Source: Streptomyces poonensis (GTDB lineage Bacteria; Actinomycetota; Actinomycetes; Streptomycetales; Streptomycetaceae). From it: DNA of 64,000 nucleotides. Of the stretch, positions 50,113-59,189 are shown piece after piece (positions within the stretch are counted from its first letter, which is position 1; each line of letters begins with the position of its first letter). The notes beneath the pieces are model-generated. The model worked only from the letters and a program-made list of their open reading frames with translations, was not told where the DNA came from and did not search any database. The translations under genes were made by a program, and so were the position numbers. The DNA lies in NCBI RefSeq assembly GCF_014650915.1, contig NZ_BMVW01000010.1:173782-237781 (forward strand). Reading direction: 5' to 3'.

Positions 50113-51506
50113 GGTGGGCGCTGGTCAAGGTGTGCGTGGCGGTCACGACGATGGTCGTGGTCGCGTTCGCGGTACCGCTGGGGCTGGTCATCAAGGAGAT
50201 GGCGCGCGACCGTGCCTTCGCAGGCGCCGAGCGCGAGGCCGCCGCCGTCGCCCCCGCGCTCTCCATCACCACCGACCGGGACGAGCTGGAGCGGGTCGTC
50301 GCCGCCGCGGGCTCGGACGGGGACGAGGGGATGGCCGTGCACATACCGGAGGGTGGCGGCCAGCAGGCCCTCGACATCGGCCCGCAGCGCGCGTCGGACG
50401 AGGACATAGCCACCGTGCGCGAACTCGGGCGCGCCTCCACCACGGAGGTGCCCGGCGGTTCCACGCTGCTCCAGCCGACCGCGCTCAGCTCCGGGGAGAT
50501 CGCGGTCGTCGAGGTCTACGTCCCGGAGTCCGAGGTCAGCAATGGCGTCGGCACGGCCTGGGCGGTGCTCGCCGCGGTGGGTGCCGGGCTGATCGTCGGC
50601 TCCGTCGCGGTGGCCGACCGGCTCGGTGTGCGCATGGTGCGGCCCGCGCAGCGCCTGGTCGAGGGCGCCCGCGAACTGGGGGAGGGGAAGCTCGGGTCAC
50701 GGGTGCCCGAGGAGGGGCCCAAGGAACTCCGGCTGGCCGCGGTCTCGTTCAACTCCATGGCCGACCAGGTGGTGCAGCTGCTCGCCAACGAACGGGAGCT
50801 GGCGGCCGACCTGTCGCACCGGCTGCGGACACCGCTCACGGTGCTGCGGCTGAACGCGGCCTCGCTGGGCGAGGGCCCGGCCGCCGAGCAGACCCGGGCC
50901 GCCGTCGAACAGCTGGAGCGCGAGGTCGACACCATCATCCGTACGGCGCGGGAGGCCAAGCCGCAGACGGCGGCGCCCGGACCCGGGGCCGGCTGCGACG
51001 CGGCCGAGGTCGTCCGCGAGCGCATGGCGTTCTGGTCGGCGCTCGCGGAGGACGAGGACCGCAAGGTGCGCGTCGCCGGTGTGGACCGGCCGGTGCGCAT
51101 ACCCGTGGCCCGAGCCGATCTCGCCGCCGCGCTCGACGCCCTGCTCGGCAACGTCTTCCGGCACACCCCCGAGGGCACGGCCTTCGCCGTGGACGTGCAC
51201 AACGGGGAGGACGCGGTGATCGTGCTGGTCTCGGACGCGGGCCCCGGGATAGCCGACCCCGAGGCGGCCATGGCGCGCGGGCGCGGCTCGGGCAGCGACG
51301 GCTCGACCGGACTGGGCCTCGACATCGTGCGGCGGCTCGCCGAGTCGACGGGCGGTGACGTACGGATCGGGTCCTCGGTGCTGGGCGGCACGGAGGTGCG
51401 GATCTGGATACAGCTCGACGGCCGGGCGGGGACGCCGGGCCGGCGCGGGCACCGGGGGGCGGTGCGGCGGCGTGGTCGCAGCGGCGCCCTGGCCCGACAG
51501 CTTTAA
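50109..51506 (+). CDS. Membrane sensor histidine kinase
   Basis: The product has 465 residues. Two membrane helices (about 8-28 and 148-168) flank an extracellular domain with no recognised ligand fold (about 29-147). A HAMP linker follows (MVRPAQRLVEGARELGEGKL). The H-box is LAADLSHRLRTPLTVLRL with His237, the N-box is ALLGNVFRHTPEGT, and VSDAGPGIADPEAA and GSTGLGLDIVRRLAE are the G boxes. The C-terminus is basic. It forms a pair with the overlapping response regulator, and a chitinase gene lies 140 bases downstream. Confidence 0.92.
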   Translation: MRWALVKVCVAVTTMVVVAFAVPLGLVIKEMARDRAFAGAEREAAAVAPALSITTDRDELERVVAAAGSDGDEGMAVHIPEGGGQQALDIGPQRASDEDIATVRELGRASTTEVPGGSTLLQPTALSSGEIAVVEVYVPESEVSNGVGTAWAVLAAVGAGLIVGSVAVADRLGVRMVRPAQRLVEGARELGEGKLGSRVPEEGPKELRLAAVSFNSMADQVVQLLANERELAADLSHRLRTPLTVLRLNAASLGEGPAAEQTRAAVEQLEREVDTIIRTAREAKPQTAAPGPGAGCDAAEVVRERMAFWSALAEDEDRKVRVAGVDRPVRIPVARADLAAALDALLGNVFRHTPEGTAFAVDVHNGEDAVIVLVSDAGPGIADPEAAMARGRGSGSDGSTGLGLDIVRRLAESTGGDVRIGSSVLGGTEVRIWIQLDGRAGTPGRRGHRGAVRRRGRSGALARQL

Positions 51507-51520
51507 CCGCTTCCGATCCC

Positions 51521-51541
51521 TCCCTTAAGCGCGCCCTAAGA
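51521..51541 (+). promoter_or_regulatory. Direct repeats, possible response-regulator site
   Basis: CTTAAG (51524-51529) and CCTAAG (51535-51540) repeat in the same orientation at 11-base spacing, the arrangement typical of OmpR-family binding sites, between the kinase and chitinase genes. Confidence 0.45.
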
Positions 51542-51646
51542 TCACCGACGGCCGCCCGGAACAAGCGAATTGCCCGGTTCCGGATCGCTAGCGTGCTGCC
51601 GCAATCCCCAGGAACAGCGGCAACGGCGAGGACGGGCAGACACGCG

Positions 51647-53110
51647 ATGAGTACGCACCGGCGCAGGATCAGTGGCAGGAACAAGGTGATCGGCACGCTC
51701 GTCGCCGCGGTCGTGGCGGGCGGCGCGGCCGTCGCGTTCACCGGGAGCGCGCAGGCGGCGGGGGTCGGTGCGGCGTACACGCGGACCAGTGACTGGTCGA
51801 CGGGCTACACCGCGCAGTACGTGATCACCAATGACGGTGACGCGGTGAAGGGTGACTGGAGGCTGGAGTTCGACCTGCCGTCCGGCTCCACGCTGAGCTC
51901 GCTGTGGAACGGCGAGTCGAGCGTGAGCGGGCAGCACGTCACCGTGCAGGCGCCCGCCTGGGACAAGGACGGGCTCGCGGCCGGCGAGTCGGTGACCGTC
52001 GGCTTCGTGGTGAACGGCACCGGAGACCCCTCGGGCTGCCGTATCGACGGGGCGAGCTGCTCCGTGGACGAGGGGGCGACGCCCGAGCCGAGCGGCCGCC
52101 CGACGGACCCGGCACCGGAGCCGACCGGGAGCACCGAGCCGACGGCCGCGCCCACCGAGGAGCCCACCGAGGAGCCCACCGCGGAACCCACCGGGAACCC
52201 GGGCGAAGGCACCACCACCGGCGCCGGCTTCGCGCCCTACGTCGACACCTCCCTCTACCCCGCGTACGACCTCCTCGCGAGCGCGCGGGCGACCGGCGTG
52301 AAGGAGTACAACCTGGCCTTCGTCACCGACGGCGGCGGCTGCACCCCCAAGTGGGGCGGCGTGACCGACCTCGGAAGTGACGCGGTCGCGGCCCAGATCG
52401 GGGACCTCAGGGCGCAGGGCGGCGACGTCCGGGTGTCCTTCGGCGGTGCCGCGGGCTCGGAGCTGGCGCTGAACTGCTCGTCGGCGGACGCGCTCGCGGC
52501 GGCGTACGAGAAGGTCGTCAGCGCGTACGGCCTCACGAAGGTCGACTTCGACGTGGAGGGCGGCGCGCTGCCGAACACGGCGGCCAACACCCGCCGCGCG
52601 CAGGCGATAGCCAAGCTCCAGGCCGACCACCCCGACCTGGACGTGTCCTTCACCCTCCCCGTCATGCCCGAGGGCCTGACCCAGGACGGGGTGAACCTGC
52701 TGGCCGACGCCAAGGCGAACGGCGTCGGCATCGACACCGTCAACATCATGGCGATGGATTACGGGGCCGCGTACAGCGGTGACATGGGCACGTACGCCGA
52801 GCAGGCCGCCACCGCCACCCAGGCGCAGGTCAAGGGCGTGCTCGGCCTCTCCGACAGCGCGGCCTGGAAGGCGGTCGCGGTCACCCCGATGATCGGCGTC
52901 AACGACGTGACGACGGAGATCTTCAAGGTCGAGGACGCCACTCAGCTGGTCGCCTTCGCCAAGAGCAAGGGTCTCGGCTGGCTGTCCATGTGGTCGGCGA
53001 CCCGTGACAAGCAGTGCGCGGGCGGTGCGAAGCCCGCGGTGGACGCGACGTGCAGCTCGATCGTCCAGGAGGACGGGGCGTTCGCGAAGGCGTTCGCCGC
53101 GTACAAGTAG
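51647..53110 (+). CDS. Secreted GH18 chitinase with CBM2
   Basis: The product has 487 residues. A signal peptide (about 1-38, ending AQA) is followed by a CBM2 domain (about 40-138: YVITNDGDAVKGDWRLEFDL, WNGESSVSG, CRIDGASCS). An EPT-rich linker (about 145-195, PTEEPTEEPTAEPT) leads to the GH18 barrel with FAPYVDTSLYP, VSFGGAAGSELA, and the catalytic strand KVDFDVEGGAL with the Glu acid. The family lacks an insertion domain here, so it is an endo-type chitinase. No dre box was found in the 140 bases upstream, unlike the LPMO gene. Confidence 0.9.
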   Translation: MSTHRRRISGRNKVIGTLVAAVVAGGAAVAFTGSAQAAGVGAAYTRTSDWSTGYTAQYVITNDGDAVKGDWRLEFDLPSGSTLSSLWNGESSVSGQHVTVQAPAWDKDGLAAGESVTVGFVVNGTGDPSGCRIDGASCSVDEGATPEPSGRPTDPAPEPTGSTEPTAAPTEEPTEEPTAEPTGNPGEGTTTGAGFAPYVDTSLYPAYDLLASARATGVKEYNLAFVTDGGGCTPKWGGVTDLGSDAVAAQIGDLRAQGGDVRVSFGGAAGSELALNCSSADALAAAYEKVVSAYGLTKVDFDVEGGALPNTAANTRRAQAIAKLQADHPDLDVSFTLPVMPEGLTQDGVNLLADAKANGVGIDTVNIMAMDYGAAYSGDMGTYAEQAATATQAQVKGVLGLSDSAAWKAVAVTPMIGVNDVTTEIFKVEDATQLVAFAKSKGLGWLSMWSATRDKQCAGGAKPAVDATCSSIVQEDGAFAKAFAAYK

Positions 53111-53142
53111 CCGGTGACCAGTCTCTGATCGCGTGCACCAGC

Positions 53143-53175
53143 GCCCCGGCCGGTATCTCCCCATCCGGCCGGGGC
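53143..53175. terminator. Convergent terminator between chitinase and MHS transporter
   Basis: A perfect 11-bp stem (GCCCCGGCCGG and complement) with an 11-base loop lies between the convergent genes. Confidence 0.8.
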
Positions 53176-53197
53176 ACGTCACGTACGGCGAGCGACC

Positions 53198-54532
53198 TCA
53201 GACCTCGTCCAGCTCCCGCTCCTTGGTCTCCGGCAGCGCCAGGATGCACACCAGCGACAGCAGCGCCATGGCGCTCATGAACCAGCCGCCCACCGAGGGG
53301 CTGTAGTTCTCCGCCAGCGCCGTCACGATCAGCGGCGCCGCCGCACCGCCCAGCACGCCGCCGAGGTTGTACGAGAACCCGGCGCCCGAGTAGCGCATCT
53401 TGGTCCCGAACAGCTCCGGCATGTAGGCGCCGGCCGGGCCGTAGATGATGCCCATACAGAGCAGGGCGCCGCTCAGCGCGACGGCGACGAGGACGTAGTT
53501 CTCGGTGTCCAGGAGCGGGAAGAGGACCGCGCCCCACACCACGCCGAAGGCCGCGCCACCGATGATCAGCTTGCGCCGGCCGACGCGGTCGGACCAGCGG
53601 GCGACCAGGTACGTCGATATCGCGAGCACGGCGACGGCGACCAGGGTGAGGGCCAGCATGTCGTTCTTGGGGATGCCGAGCGTGTCGGTCGTGTACGTCA
53701 TGCAGTACGTGGCCGCCGTGTAGAACATCACATAGACGACCGTGATCATGCCGGCGCCGAGCAGCATCTCCTTGGGGTGACGGCGGAACGCCTCGGCGAG
53801 CGGGGCCTTGGCCGTCTCGCGCTCCTTGGTGACCTTCTCGAAGGCGGGCGTCTCGGCGATCCGCAGCCGGATGACCAGGCCGACGGCGACGAGGACGAAG
53901 GAGATCAGGAAGGGGATGCGCCAGCCCCAGCTCTCGAACGCGTCGTCGTCGAGCAGGGCCGACATCAGCAGGAAGGTGACGGTGGCGGCGAAGTAACCGG
54001 CCGGGGAGCCGAGCTGGGGCGCGGCCGCGTACAGTCCGCGCTTCTTCTTCGGCGCGTGCTCCACGGCGAGCAGCGCGGCCCCGCCCCACTCACCGCCCAG
54101 GCCCAGGCCCTGGACCACCCGGAGCAGCACGAGCAGGATGGGAGCGGCGATGCCCAGCGTGTCGTACCCCGGGAGCAGGCCGATCAGACCGGTGGAGATG
54201 CCCATCATCAGCAGCGAGACGACCAGGACGGCCTTGCGTCCGACGCGGTCGCCGTAGTGGCCGAAGATCGCGGCGCCGAGCGGCCGGGCGGCGAACCCGA
54301 CGGCGAACGTGGACAGGGTCGCGAGCGTGCCCGCCGTCTCGGACAGGTCGGGGAAGAAGGCCTCGTTGAGGACGAGGGCGGCGGCCGTTCCGTAGATGTA
54401 GTAGTCGTAGAACTCGATGGCCGTGCCGATGAAGCTGGCCGTCGCGATCCTGCGCATGCCCTTCGGGGACTCGGCGGGCTGGGTGCCGTCGGCCGGGGCC
54501 GATGCGGAGGCACGTGGGGCTGATGGGCTCAT
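53198..54532 (-). CDS. MHS-family metabolite/H+ symporter (MFS)
   Basis: The product has 444 residues with twelve predicted helices. The family signatures are FIGTAIEFYDYYIYG at the start of helix 1, RPLGAAIFGHYGDRVGRKAVL after helix 2, and RVVQGLGLGGEWGGA before helix 5. MHS transporters import small organic acids or osmolytes such as alpha-ketoglutarate, shikimate and proline/betaine by proton symport. The PucR regulator lies upstream on the same strand and may control it. The substrate is not predictable. Confidence 0.9.
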   Translation of the reverse strand: MSPSAPRASASAPADGTQPAESPKGMRRIATASFIGTAIEFYDYYIYGTAAALVLNEAFFPDLSETAGTLATLSTFAVGFAARPLGAAIFGHYGDRVGRKAVLVVSLLMMGISTGLIGLLPGYDTLGIAAPILLVLLRVVQGLGLGGEWGGAALLAVEHAPKKKRGLYAAAPQLGSPAGYFAATVTFLLMSALLDDDAFESWGWRIPFLISFVLVAVGLVIRLRIAETPAFEKVTKERETAKAPLAEAFRRHPKEMLLGAGMITVVYVMFYTAATYCMTYTTDTLGIPKNDMLALTLVAVAVLAISTYLVARWSDRVGRRKLIIGGAAFGVVWGAVLFPLLDTENYVLVAVALSGALLCMGIIYGPAGAYMPELFGTKMRYSGAGFSYNLGGVLGGAAAPLIVTALAENYSPSVGGWFMSAMALLSLVCILALPETKERELDEV

Positions 54533-54712
54533 GAGCTGCTCCGGGAAGCTGGGTGAGGGGCCGCCGGGGGACGGCCGGACATGGCTGCGGAGCCGACCAC
54601 GGGGTCGGCCGCGGGCCGCGCGGGATACAGGGGTTCGATACGGGGGTTCCGTCCCAGAGCGGGAACGGAAGGCGAATGTAAGGCGACGTCCCGTGGCCGT
54701 ATCTCGTCCGCC

Positions 54713-54742
54713 CGGACAGCGATTCCCGGAGTTTGCTGTCCG
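54713..54742. promoter_or_regulatory. Inverted repeat between PucR and MHS genes
   Basis: CGGACAGC and GCTGTCCG form an 8-base inverted repeat separated by 14 bases. It may be an operator upstream of the transporter gene, perhaps for the adjacent PucR regulator, or the terminator of the regulator gene. Confidence 0.4.
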
Positions 54743-54761
54743 CGCGGACGACGCGCCCGGC

Positions 54762-54801
54762 GCGGAACGGCGCCGAGCGGTGCGGAACGGCGCCGAGCGG
54801 T
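54762..54801. repeat. 20-bp tandem duplication
   Basis: GCGGAACGGCGCCGAGCGGT occurs twice without a gap, just after the PucR stop codon. Confidence 0.85.
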
Positions 54802-54814
54802 GCGGGGCCTGGGC

Positions 54815-56521
54815 TCAGTCGGCCGCGTTCACCGGGAAGGGCCTTCCCAGTCCCTCCGTGCCCTCCGCGCCCTCCACGAGCCTGAGCTGGATCATGGCCG
54901 CCAGCCGGTGCTCCGGATCGTCCAGGTCGATCCCGGAGAGCGCGACGGCCTTGCGCACGCGGTAGCGCAGGGTGTTGGGGTGCACGTTCAAAGCCTTGGC
55001 CACGGATCCCACGTCGCCGAACGCGTCCAGGTACAGCCGCAGCGAGCGCGCCATCTCCGTGCCGTGGGCGGCGTCGTGGGCGACCAGCGACGTCAGGCCG
55101 GGATGCCGGACCGTACCGTGGCCGGCCAGCAGCTCCAGGACCTCGCGCACCAGCAGCGACGAGGTGAGCCCGCTGTGCGTGCCGACCGCGCGGTCCGGCG
55201 TGCCGGCCAGGATCTGCAGGCCCTGATGACCGCGCAGCTTGACCGCGGGGATGTCCTCCAGCCGGGCCGCCGTACCGGCGACGACGGCCTGCACGGGCGT
55301 ACGCGTGTACTGGCGCAGCGCGGTGACGAGTTCCGTCGCCCAGCGCACGAGGGCGCTCTCGGAGGCGTCACCGCCCGCCGCCGAGCCCGCCGAGCCCGGT
55401 GCCTCCGGCAGCATCGCGTAGATCTGCCCGCAGGCCTGCGCGACCAGTGCGTTCCTGCGGTAGGCGGCCGCGTGCACCGCCACGATCGAGGCCGCCTCCG
55501 CCAGCCGCGCGTCCCGTCCGGTGCCGTCCCCCCACGCCCGGTCGTCCCGCAGGTCGACCGCGACGACGGACGCGCCGGACGCCGGGGCCACCCCCAGGTG
55601 CCCGGCGAGCGCCGCGGTGTTGAACCGCCCGGTGAGCAGCCCGTGGGCGAGATCCTCGCGGGACCTCAGCCGGGCACCGGAGTCGCCCCGGTAGTAGTGG
55701 TCGACGAGCTGGGCACCGGCGAGCCGGGCGGCGCCGCGCAGCGCCCGCTCCGCGCCCGGGGCCAGCGGCCGGTCGCCCTCCTGGAGCCATATCGTGCCCA
55801 GCGGCCGCGTGCCCGCGTTGATGCCGGCCACCAGTCTGCGCCGGATGCCCTCCTCGGGCCGCGCCTCGACCTCGACCACCTCGTCGCCCCGGCGCACCCG
55901 CTGGTAGACGCCCCACTCGCGGAGCAGCGCCAGATAGGGCTCCGGGCAGTTGCGCCCGAGGATCGAACGGCGCCGCAGCTCGTCGGCCTCCTCCCCGGGC
56001 CCGGCGTACGCCATCACCCGGTGCGCCGTGTCCTCCACACTGACCAGGCCGTGGGTGAGCGAGGCCACGGTCTGCGCCAGCGAGTACAGGTCGCCCCGCC
56101 GGTCGGCGCCGCCGCCCCGGACGATCATCTCCCGGCGCGCCTCGGCCTCGACCTTGTCCCAGCGCAGCCCCGCGGGAACGCCCAGCACGGCGACGCCCGC
56201 GGCCCGGGCGGCCGCCCGTACCTCGCCGGGCACCCCGTCGTCGATCCGCACGGCGACGCCCGCGGCCCCCGCCGCGCCCGCCGCGGTCACCAGATCCGCC
56301 GCCGCGGCACCGCGCAGACCGACCGCGAGGACGAGCATCCCGGACATGCCCACGACGGAGTCGCCGGGCTCGGCGATGATCACGTCGGTGATCTCCCCCG
56401 TGCCCTCCGCCACCAGCACGGCCCCCAGCGCCCCGGCGATCCGTCCCAGCGTGGTCCCACCCGGAGACATTCCCTCCGGAGCGGTCCCGCCGCCACGCCC
56501 GCCCTCATGGTCCTCGTTCAT
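54815..56521 (-). CDS. PucR-family transcriptional regulator
   Basis: The product has 568 residues from ATG 56521 (start uncertain; 56542 is in frame too). Residues about 40-150 form the purine-catabolism-type N-terminal domain (ITDVIIAEPGDSVVGMSGMLVLAVGL). The middle is a GGDEF-like, degenerate CdaR region. The C-terminal HTH is SVAKALNVHPNTLRYRVRKA. PucR-family proteins often activate catabolic operons for nucleobases, amino acids or polyols. It lies beside the MHS gene but is separated from it by 282 bases with an inverted repeat. Confidence 0.88.
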   Translation of the reverse strand: MNEDHEGGRGGGTAPEGMSPGGTTLGRIAGALGAVLVAEGTGEITDVIIAEPGDSVVGMSGMLVLAVGLRGAAAADLVTAAGAAGAAGVAVRIDDGVPGEVRAAARAAGVAVLGVPAGLRWDKVEAEARREMIVRGGGADRRGDLYSLAQTVASLTHGLVSVEDTAHRVMAYAGPGEEADELRRRSILGRNCPEPYLALLREWGVYQRVRRGDEVVEVEARPEEGIRRRLVAGINAGTRPLGTIWLQEGDRPLAPGAERALRGAARLAGAQLVDHYYRGDSGARLRSREDLAHGLLTGRFNTAALAGHLGVAPASGASVVAVDLRDDRAWGDGTGRDARLAEAASIVAVHAAAYRRNALVAQACGQIYAMLPEAPGSAGSAAGGDASESALVRWATELVTALRQYTRTPVQAVVAGTAARLEDIPAVKLRGHQGLQILAGTPDRAVGTHSGLTSSLLVREVLELLAGHGTVRHPGLTSLVAHDAAHGTEMARSLRLYLDAFGDVGSVAKALNVHPNTLRYRVRKAVALSGIDLDDPEHRLAAMIQLRLVEGAEGTEGLGRPFPVNAAD

Positions 56522-56577
56522 GGGCTCAGGGTAGGCAGGCATCCTGTGGCGCTCCGCGGGGGTGGGGACCGGACGGC

Positions 56578-56614
56578 CGGGGCGCGGCACCCCCCCTCGT
56601 GGTGCCGCGCCCCG
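56578..56614 (-). terminator. Terminator of the cebEFG-bglC operon
   Basis: A perfect 14-bp stem (CGGGGCGCGGCACC and complement) with a 9-base loop begins about 50 bases after the bglC stop codon. Confidence 0.85.
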
Positions 56615-56665
56615 TACCCCTCGACGGGACCCCGCCGCGCCGGATCCGGCAGGGCCCCGCCCGTC

Positions 56666-58105
56666 TCACTCCGACGTCTCCAGCGGCGGCAGCGCGCCGG
56701 TGCGGGCCAGCCGGCCGTACCAGAGGGCGCTCGACTTCGGCGTACGGGCCTGGGTCGCGTAGTCGACGTAGACCGCGCCGAACCTCTTCTCGTACCCGTA
56801 CGCCCACTCGAAGTTGTCCAGCAGCGACCACTGGTAGTAGCCGCGGACGTCGGCGCCCTCGGCTATCGCGCGGCGCACCGCCCGCAGATGGCCGTGCAGA
56901 TAGGCGATCCGCTCCGGGTCGTGGACCCGGCCCTCCGCGTCCGGCTTGTCGTCGGCGGCGCAGCCGTTCTCCGTGATGTACAGCGGCAGGCCCGGCACCT
57001 CGCGCGTCCACCGCATCAGCAGTTCGTGCAGGCCCGTCGGGTCGATCGTCCAGCCCATCACCGTGCGCTCGCCCGGAGTCTGGTGGAACCGCACGTCGTC
57101 GGCGCCCGGCCAGGGCGAGTGCTGGCTGTTCCCGTGCCCGTCCGCGCGCGGGCCCGCCGCGTCGCCGTCCCCGGCCGAGATCAGGGTCGGGGTGTAGTAG
57201 TTGATGCCCAGCGCGTCCAGCGGCTGGTGGATCAGCGTCAGGTCGCCCTCCACGACGAACGACCAGTCCGTCAGCGCCTTCGTCGTCGTGAACAGGCTGT
57301 CCGGGTACGCGCCGTGCAGCATCGGGCCGTGGAAGACACCGTTGCCCAGGTCGTCGATCTTCTTCAGCGCCGCCTGGTCCGCGGGGTCCTCGGAAAGGGC
57401 CCGGAACACATGGGTGTTGAGGCTCACCCCGATCGCGTTGCGCGGAGGCATCACCGCGCGCAGCGCCGACGTACCGAGGCCGTGCGCCAGGTTCAGGTGG
57501 TGCGCGGCGCGCAGCGCGGCCACCGGGTCCGTACGGCCCGGCGCGTGCACGCCCGACCCGTAGCCGAGGAACGCGCTGCACCACGGCTCGTTGAGCGTCA
57601 TCCAGTTCTCGACGCGGTCGCCCAGCGCCTCGCCGACGATCCCCGCGTACTCGGCGAAGCGCATCGCCGTGTCGCGCTCCGGCCAGCCGCCGGCGTCCTC
57701 CAGCTCCTGGGGCAGGTCCCAGTGGTAGAGGGTGACGGCGGGCTTGATGCCCTTGTCCAGCAGCTCGTCCACCAGCCGGCGGTAGAAGTCCAGGCCGCGC
57801 TGGACGGCGGGACCCCGGCCCGTCGGCTGCACCCGCGACCAGGACACCGAGAAGCGGTACGCGTTGAGCCCGAGCTCCGCCATGAGCGCCACGTCGTCGC
57901 GGTAGCGGTGGTAGTGGTCGACAGCGATGTCACCGTGGTCGCCGCCCGCCGTCTTGCCCGGCGTATGGCTGAAGGTGTCCCAGATCGAGGGAGTACGGCC
58001 GTCCTCCCGTACCGCGCCCTCGATCTGGTACGCCGAGGTCGCCGCGCCCCACAGGAAGGCGGGAGGGAAGGTCACCGGGGTCACCGGGTTAACGGAATCA
58101 GGCAT
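56666..58105 (-). CDS. bglC: GH1 beta-glucosidase BglC
   Basis: The product has 479 residues. GH1 landmarks are FLWGAATSAYQIEGA, the acid/base Glu173 in LNEPWCS, and the nucleophile Glu379 in LYITENGCAADD. It hydrolyses cellobiose and cellotriose inside the cell after import. The ATG at 58105 overlaps a CebR box (58105-58118), so repressor binding blocks the start region directly. It is downstream of cebG on the same strand, 163 bases apart. In S. scabies the orthologous system senses plant cellotriose; the ecology of this strain is unknown. Confidence 0.95.
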   Translation of the reverse strand: MPDSVNPVTPVTFPPAFLWGAATSAYQIEGAVREDGRTPSIWDTFSHTPGKTAGGDHGDIAVDHYHRYRDDVALMAELGLNAYRFSVSWSRVQPTGRGPAVQRGLDFYRRLVDELLDKGIKPAVTLYHWDLPQELEDAGGWPERDTAMRFAEYAGIVGEALGDRVENWMTLNEPWCSAFLGYGSGVHAPGRTDPVAALRAAHHLNLAHGLGTSALRAVMPPRNAIGVSLNTHVFRALSEDPADQAALKKIDDLGNGVFHGPMLHGAYPDSLFTTTKALTDWSFVVEGDLTLIHQPLDALGINYYTPTLISAGDGDAAGPRADGHGNSQHSPWPGADDVRFHQTPGERTVMGWTIDPTGLHELLMRWTREVPGLPLYITENGCAADDKPDAEGRVHDPERIAYLHGHLRAVRRAIAEGADVRGYYQWSLLDNFEWAYGYEKRFGAVYVDYATQARTPKSSALWYGRLARTGALPPLETSE

Positions 58106-58118
58106 GGAAGCGCTCCCA
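58105..58118. promoter_or_regulatory. CebR box at the bglC start codon
   Basis: TGGAAGCGCTCCCA matches the CebR consensus TGGGAGCGCTCCCA at 13 of 14 positions. Its first base is the first base of the bglC ATG on the opposite strand. Confidence 0.85.
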
Positions 58119-58268
58119 TGAGGGCAGGACGGGGTCGGGGAGACCGATGGACGGTGGAGGGGGAAAAGTGGAAGGGGGACCGGGCGGCGGATGAAAAGGT
58201 GGCAGGGGGCCGCGGCAGGGGGCCGCCGGCGCGGGGCCGGAGCACGGCGGCCCGGCCCCACGTGGGGG

Positions 58269-59177
58269 TCAGCCCTTGACCGCGCCCTGCATGATGCCGC
58301 CCACGATCTGCTTGCCGAAGATCGCGAAGACCAGCAGCAGCGGCAGCGTGCCCAGCAGCGCACCCGCCATGATCAGGGACTGGTCCGGGGTGTAGCCGCG
58401 GCCGAGTCCCGCGACCGCGACCTGCACGGTCGGGCTGCCGTGCTGCGTCAGCACCAGGAACGGCCACAGGAAGTCGTTCCAGGTCTGCACGAACATCAGC
58501 ATGCCGAGCACGGCCATCGCGGGCCGCGCGGCGGGGAACACCACGTGCCACACCACGCGCCAGCTGCTGGCGCCGTCCATGCGGGCGGCCTCGATGATCT
58601 CGTCCGGCAGCGCCTGCAGCAGGTACTGCCGCATGAAGAACACACCGAACGCGCTCACCAGCGACGGCAGGATGACCGCCTGGAGCTGGTCGGACCAGTC
58701 GAGCTTGGCCACCATCATGTACAGCGGGATGACGCTGAGCTGCGGCGGCACCATCATCGTGCCGACCACGATCAGCATCGCGGCGCCACGGCCCTTGAAC
58801 TTGAGCTTGGCGAAGGCGAACCCGGCGATCGTCGACAGGAAGACGATGGTCGCCGCGGAGACGCCCGCCACGAACGTGGTGTTGATGAAGGCCTCGCCGA
58901 GGTTGGCGTCGTTCCAGGCCAGGTCGAGGTTGTTGAACAGGTTGGAGCCGAACCAGAACGGCGGCGGGTTCTGCGCCAGCCGCTGGTTGTCGCGCGAGGC
59001 GGCGATCGCCGTCCACACCAGCGGGAACAGCGAGCCGATGGTGAACAGGGCGAGGATGATGTAGGCGACGGGCCCCGCGTGCATGTGCCCGCCCGCGCGC
59101 GCGGACTTGGGACCGCGCCCGCGCTTTTTGGGCTCGGGCGGCGTGTCCACCGGGGACTTCGTCAGCGTCGTCGTCAC
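58269..59177 (-). CDS. cebG: Cellobiose/cellotriose ABC permease CebG
   Basis: The product has 302 residues from GTG 59177 (AGGAGG seven bases upstream). Six membrane helices are predicted. The EAA coupling loop is EAARMDGASSWRVVWHVVFP. It forms the importer channel with CebF. The start is 12 bases after the cebF stop. Energy in Streptomyces comes from the shared ATPase MsiK, which is not in this window. Confidence 0.93.
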   Translation of the reverse strand: MTTTLTKSPVDTPPEPKKRGRGPKSARAGGHMHAGPVAYIILALFTIGSLFPLVWTAIAASRDNQRLAQNPPPFWFGSNLFNNLDLAWNDANLGEAFINTTFVAGVSAATIVFLSTIAGFAFAKLKFKGRGAAMLIVVGTMMVPPQLSVIPLYMMVAKLDWSDQLQAVILPSLVSAFGVFFMRQYLLQALPDEIIEAARMDGASSWRVVWHVVFPAARPAMAVLGMLMFVQTWNDFLWPFLVLTQHGSPTVQVAVAGLGRGYTPDQSLIMAGALLGTLPLLLVFAIFGKQIVGGIMQGAVKG

Positions 59178-59189
59178 GGCCGGTCCTCC

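Noticed and set aside
53198..56521. Reading the MHS and PucR genes as one operon
   Set aside because: They are separated by 282 bases with an inverted repeat and a duplication, so cotranscription is not supported.
58683..58698. Palindrome CTGGTCGGACCAG within cebG considered as a DasR site
   Set aside because: It lacks the TCTAGA centre of the DasR operator and lies inside the coding region.
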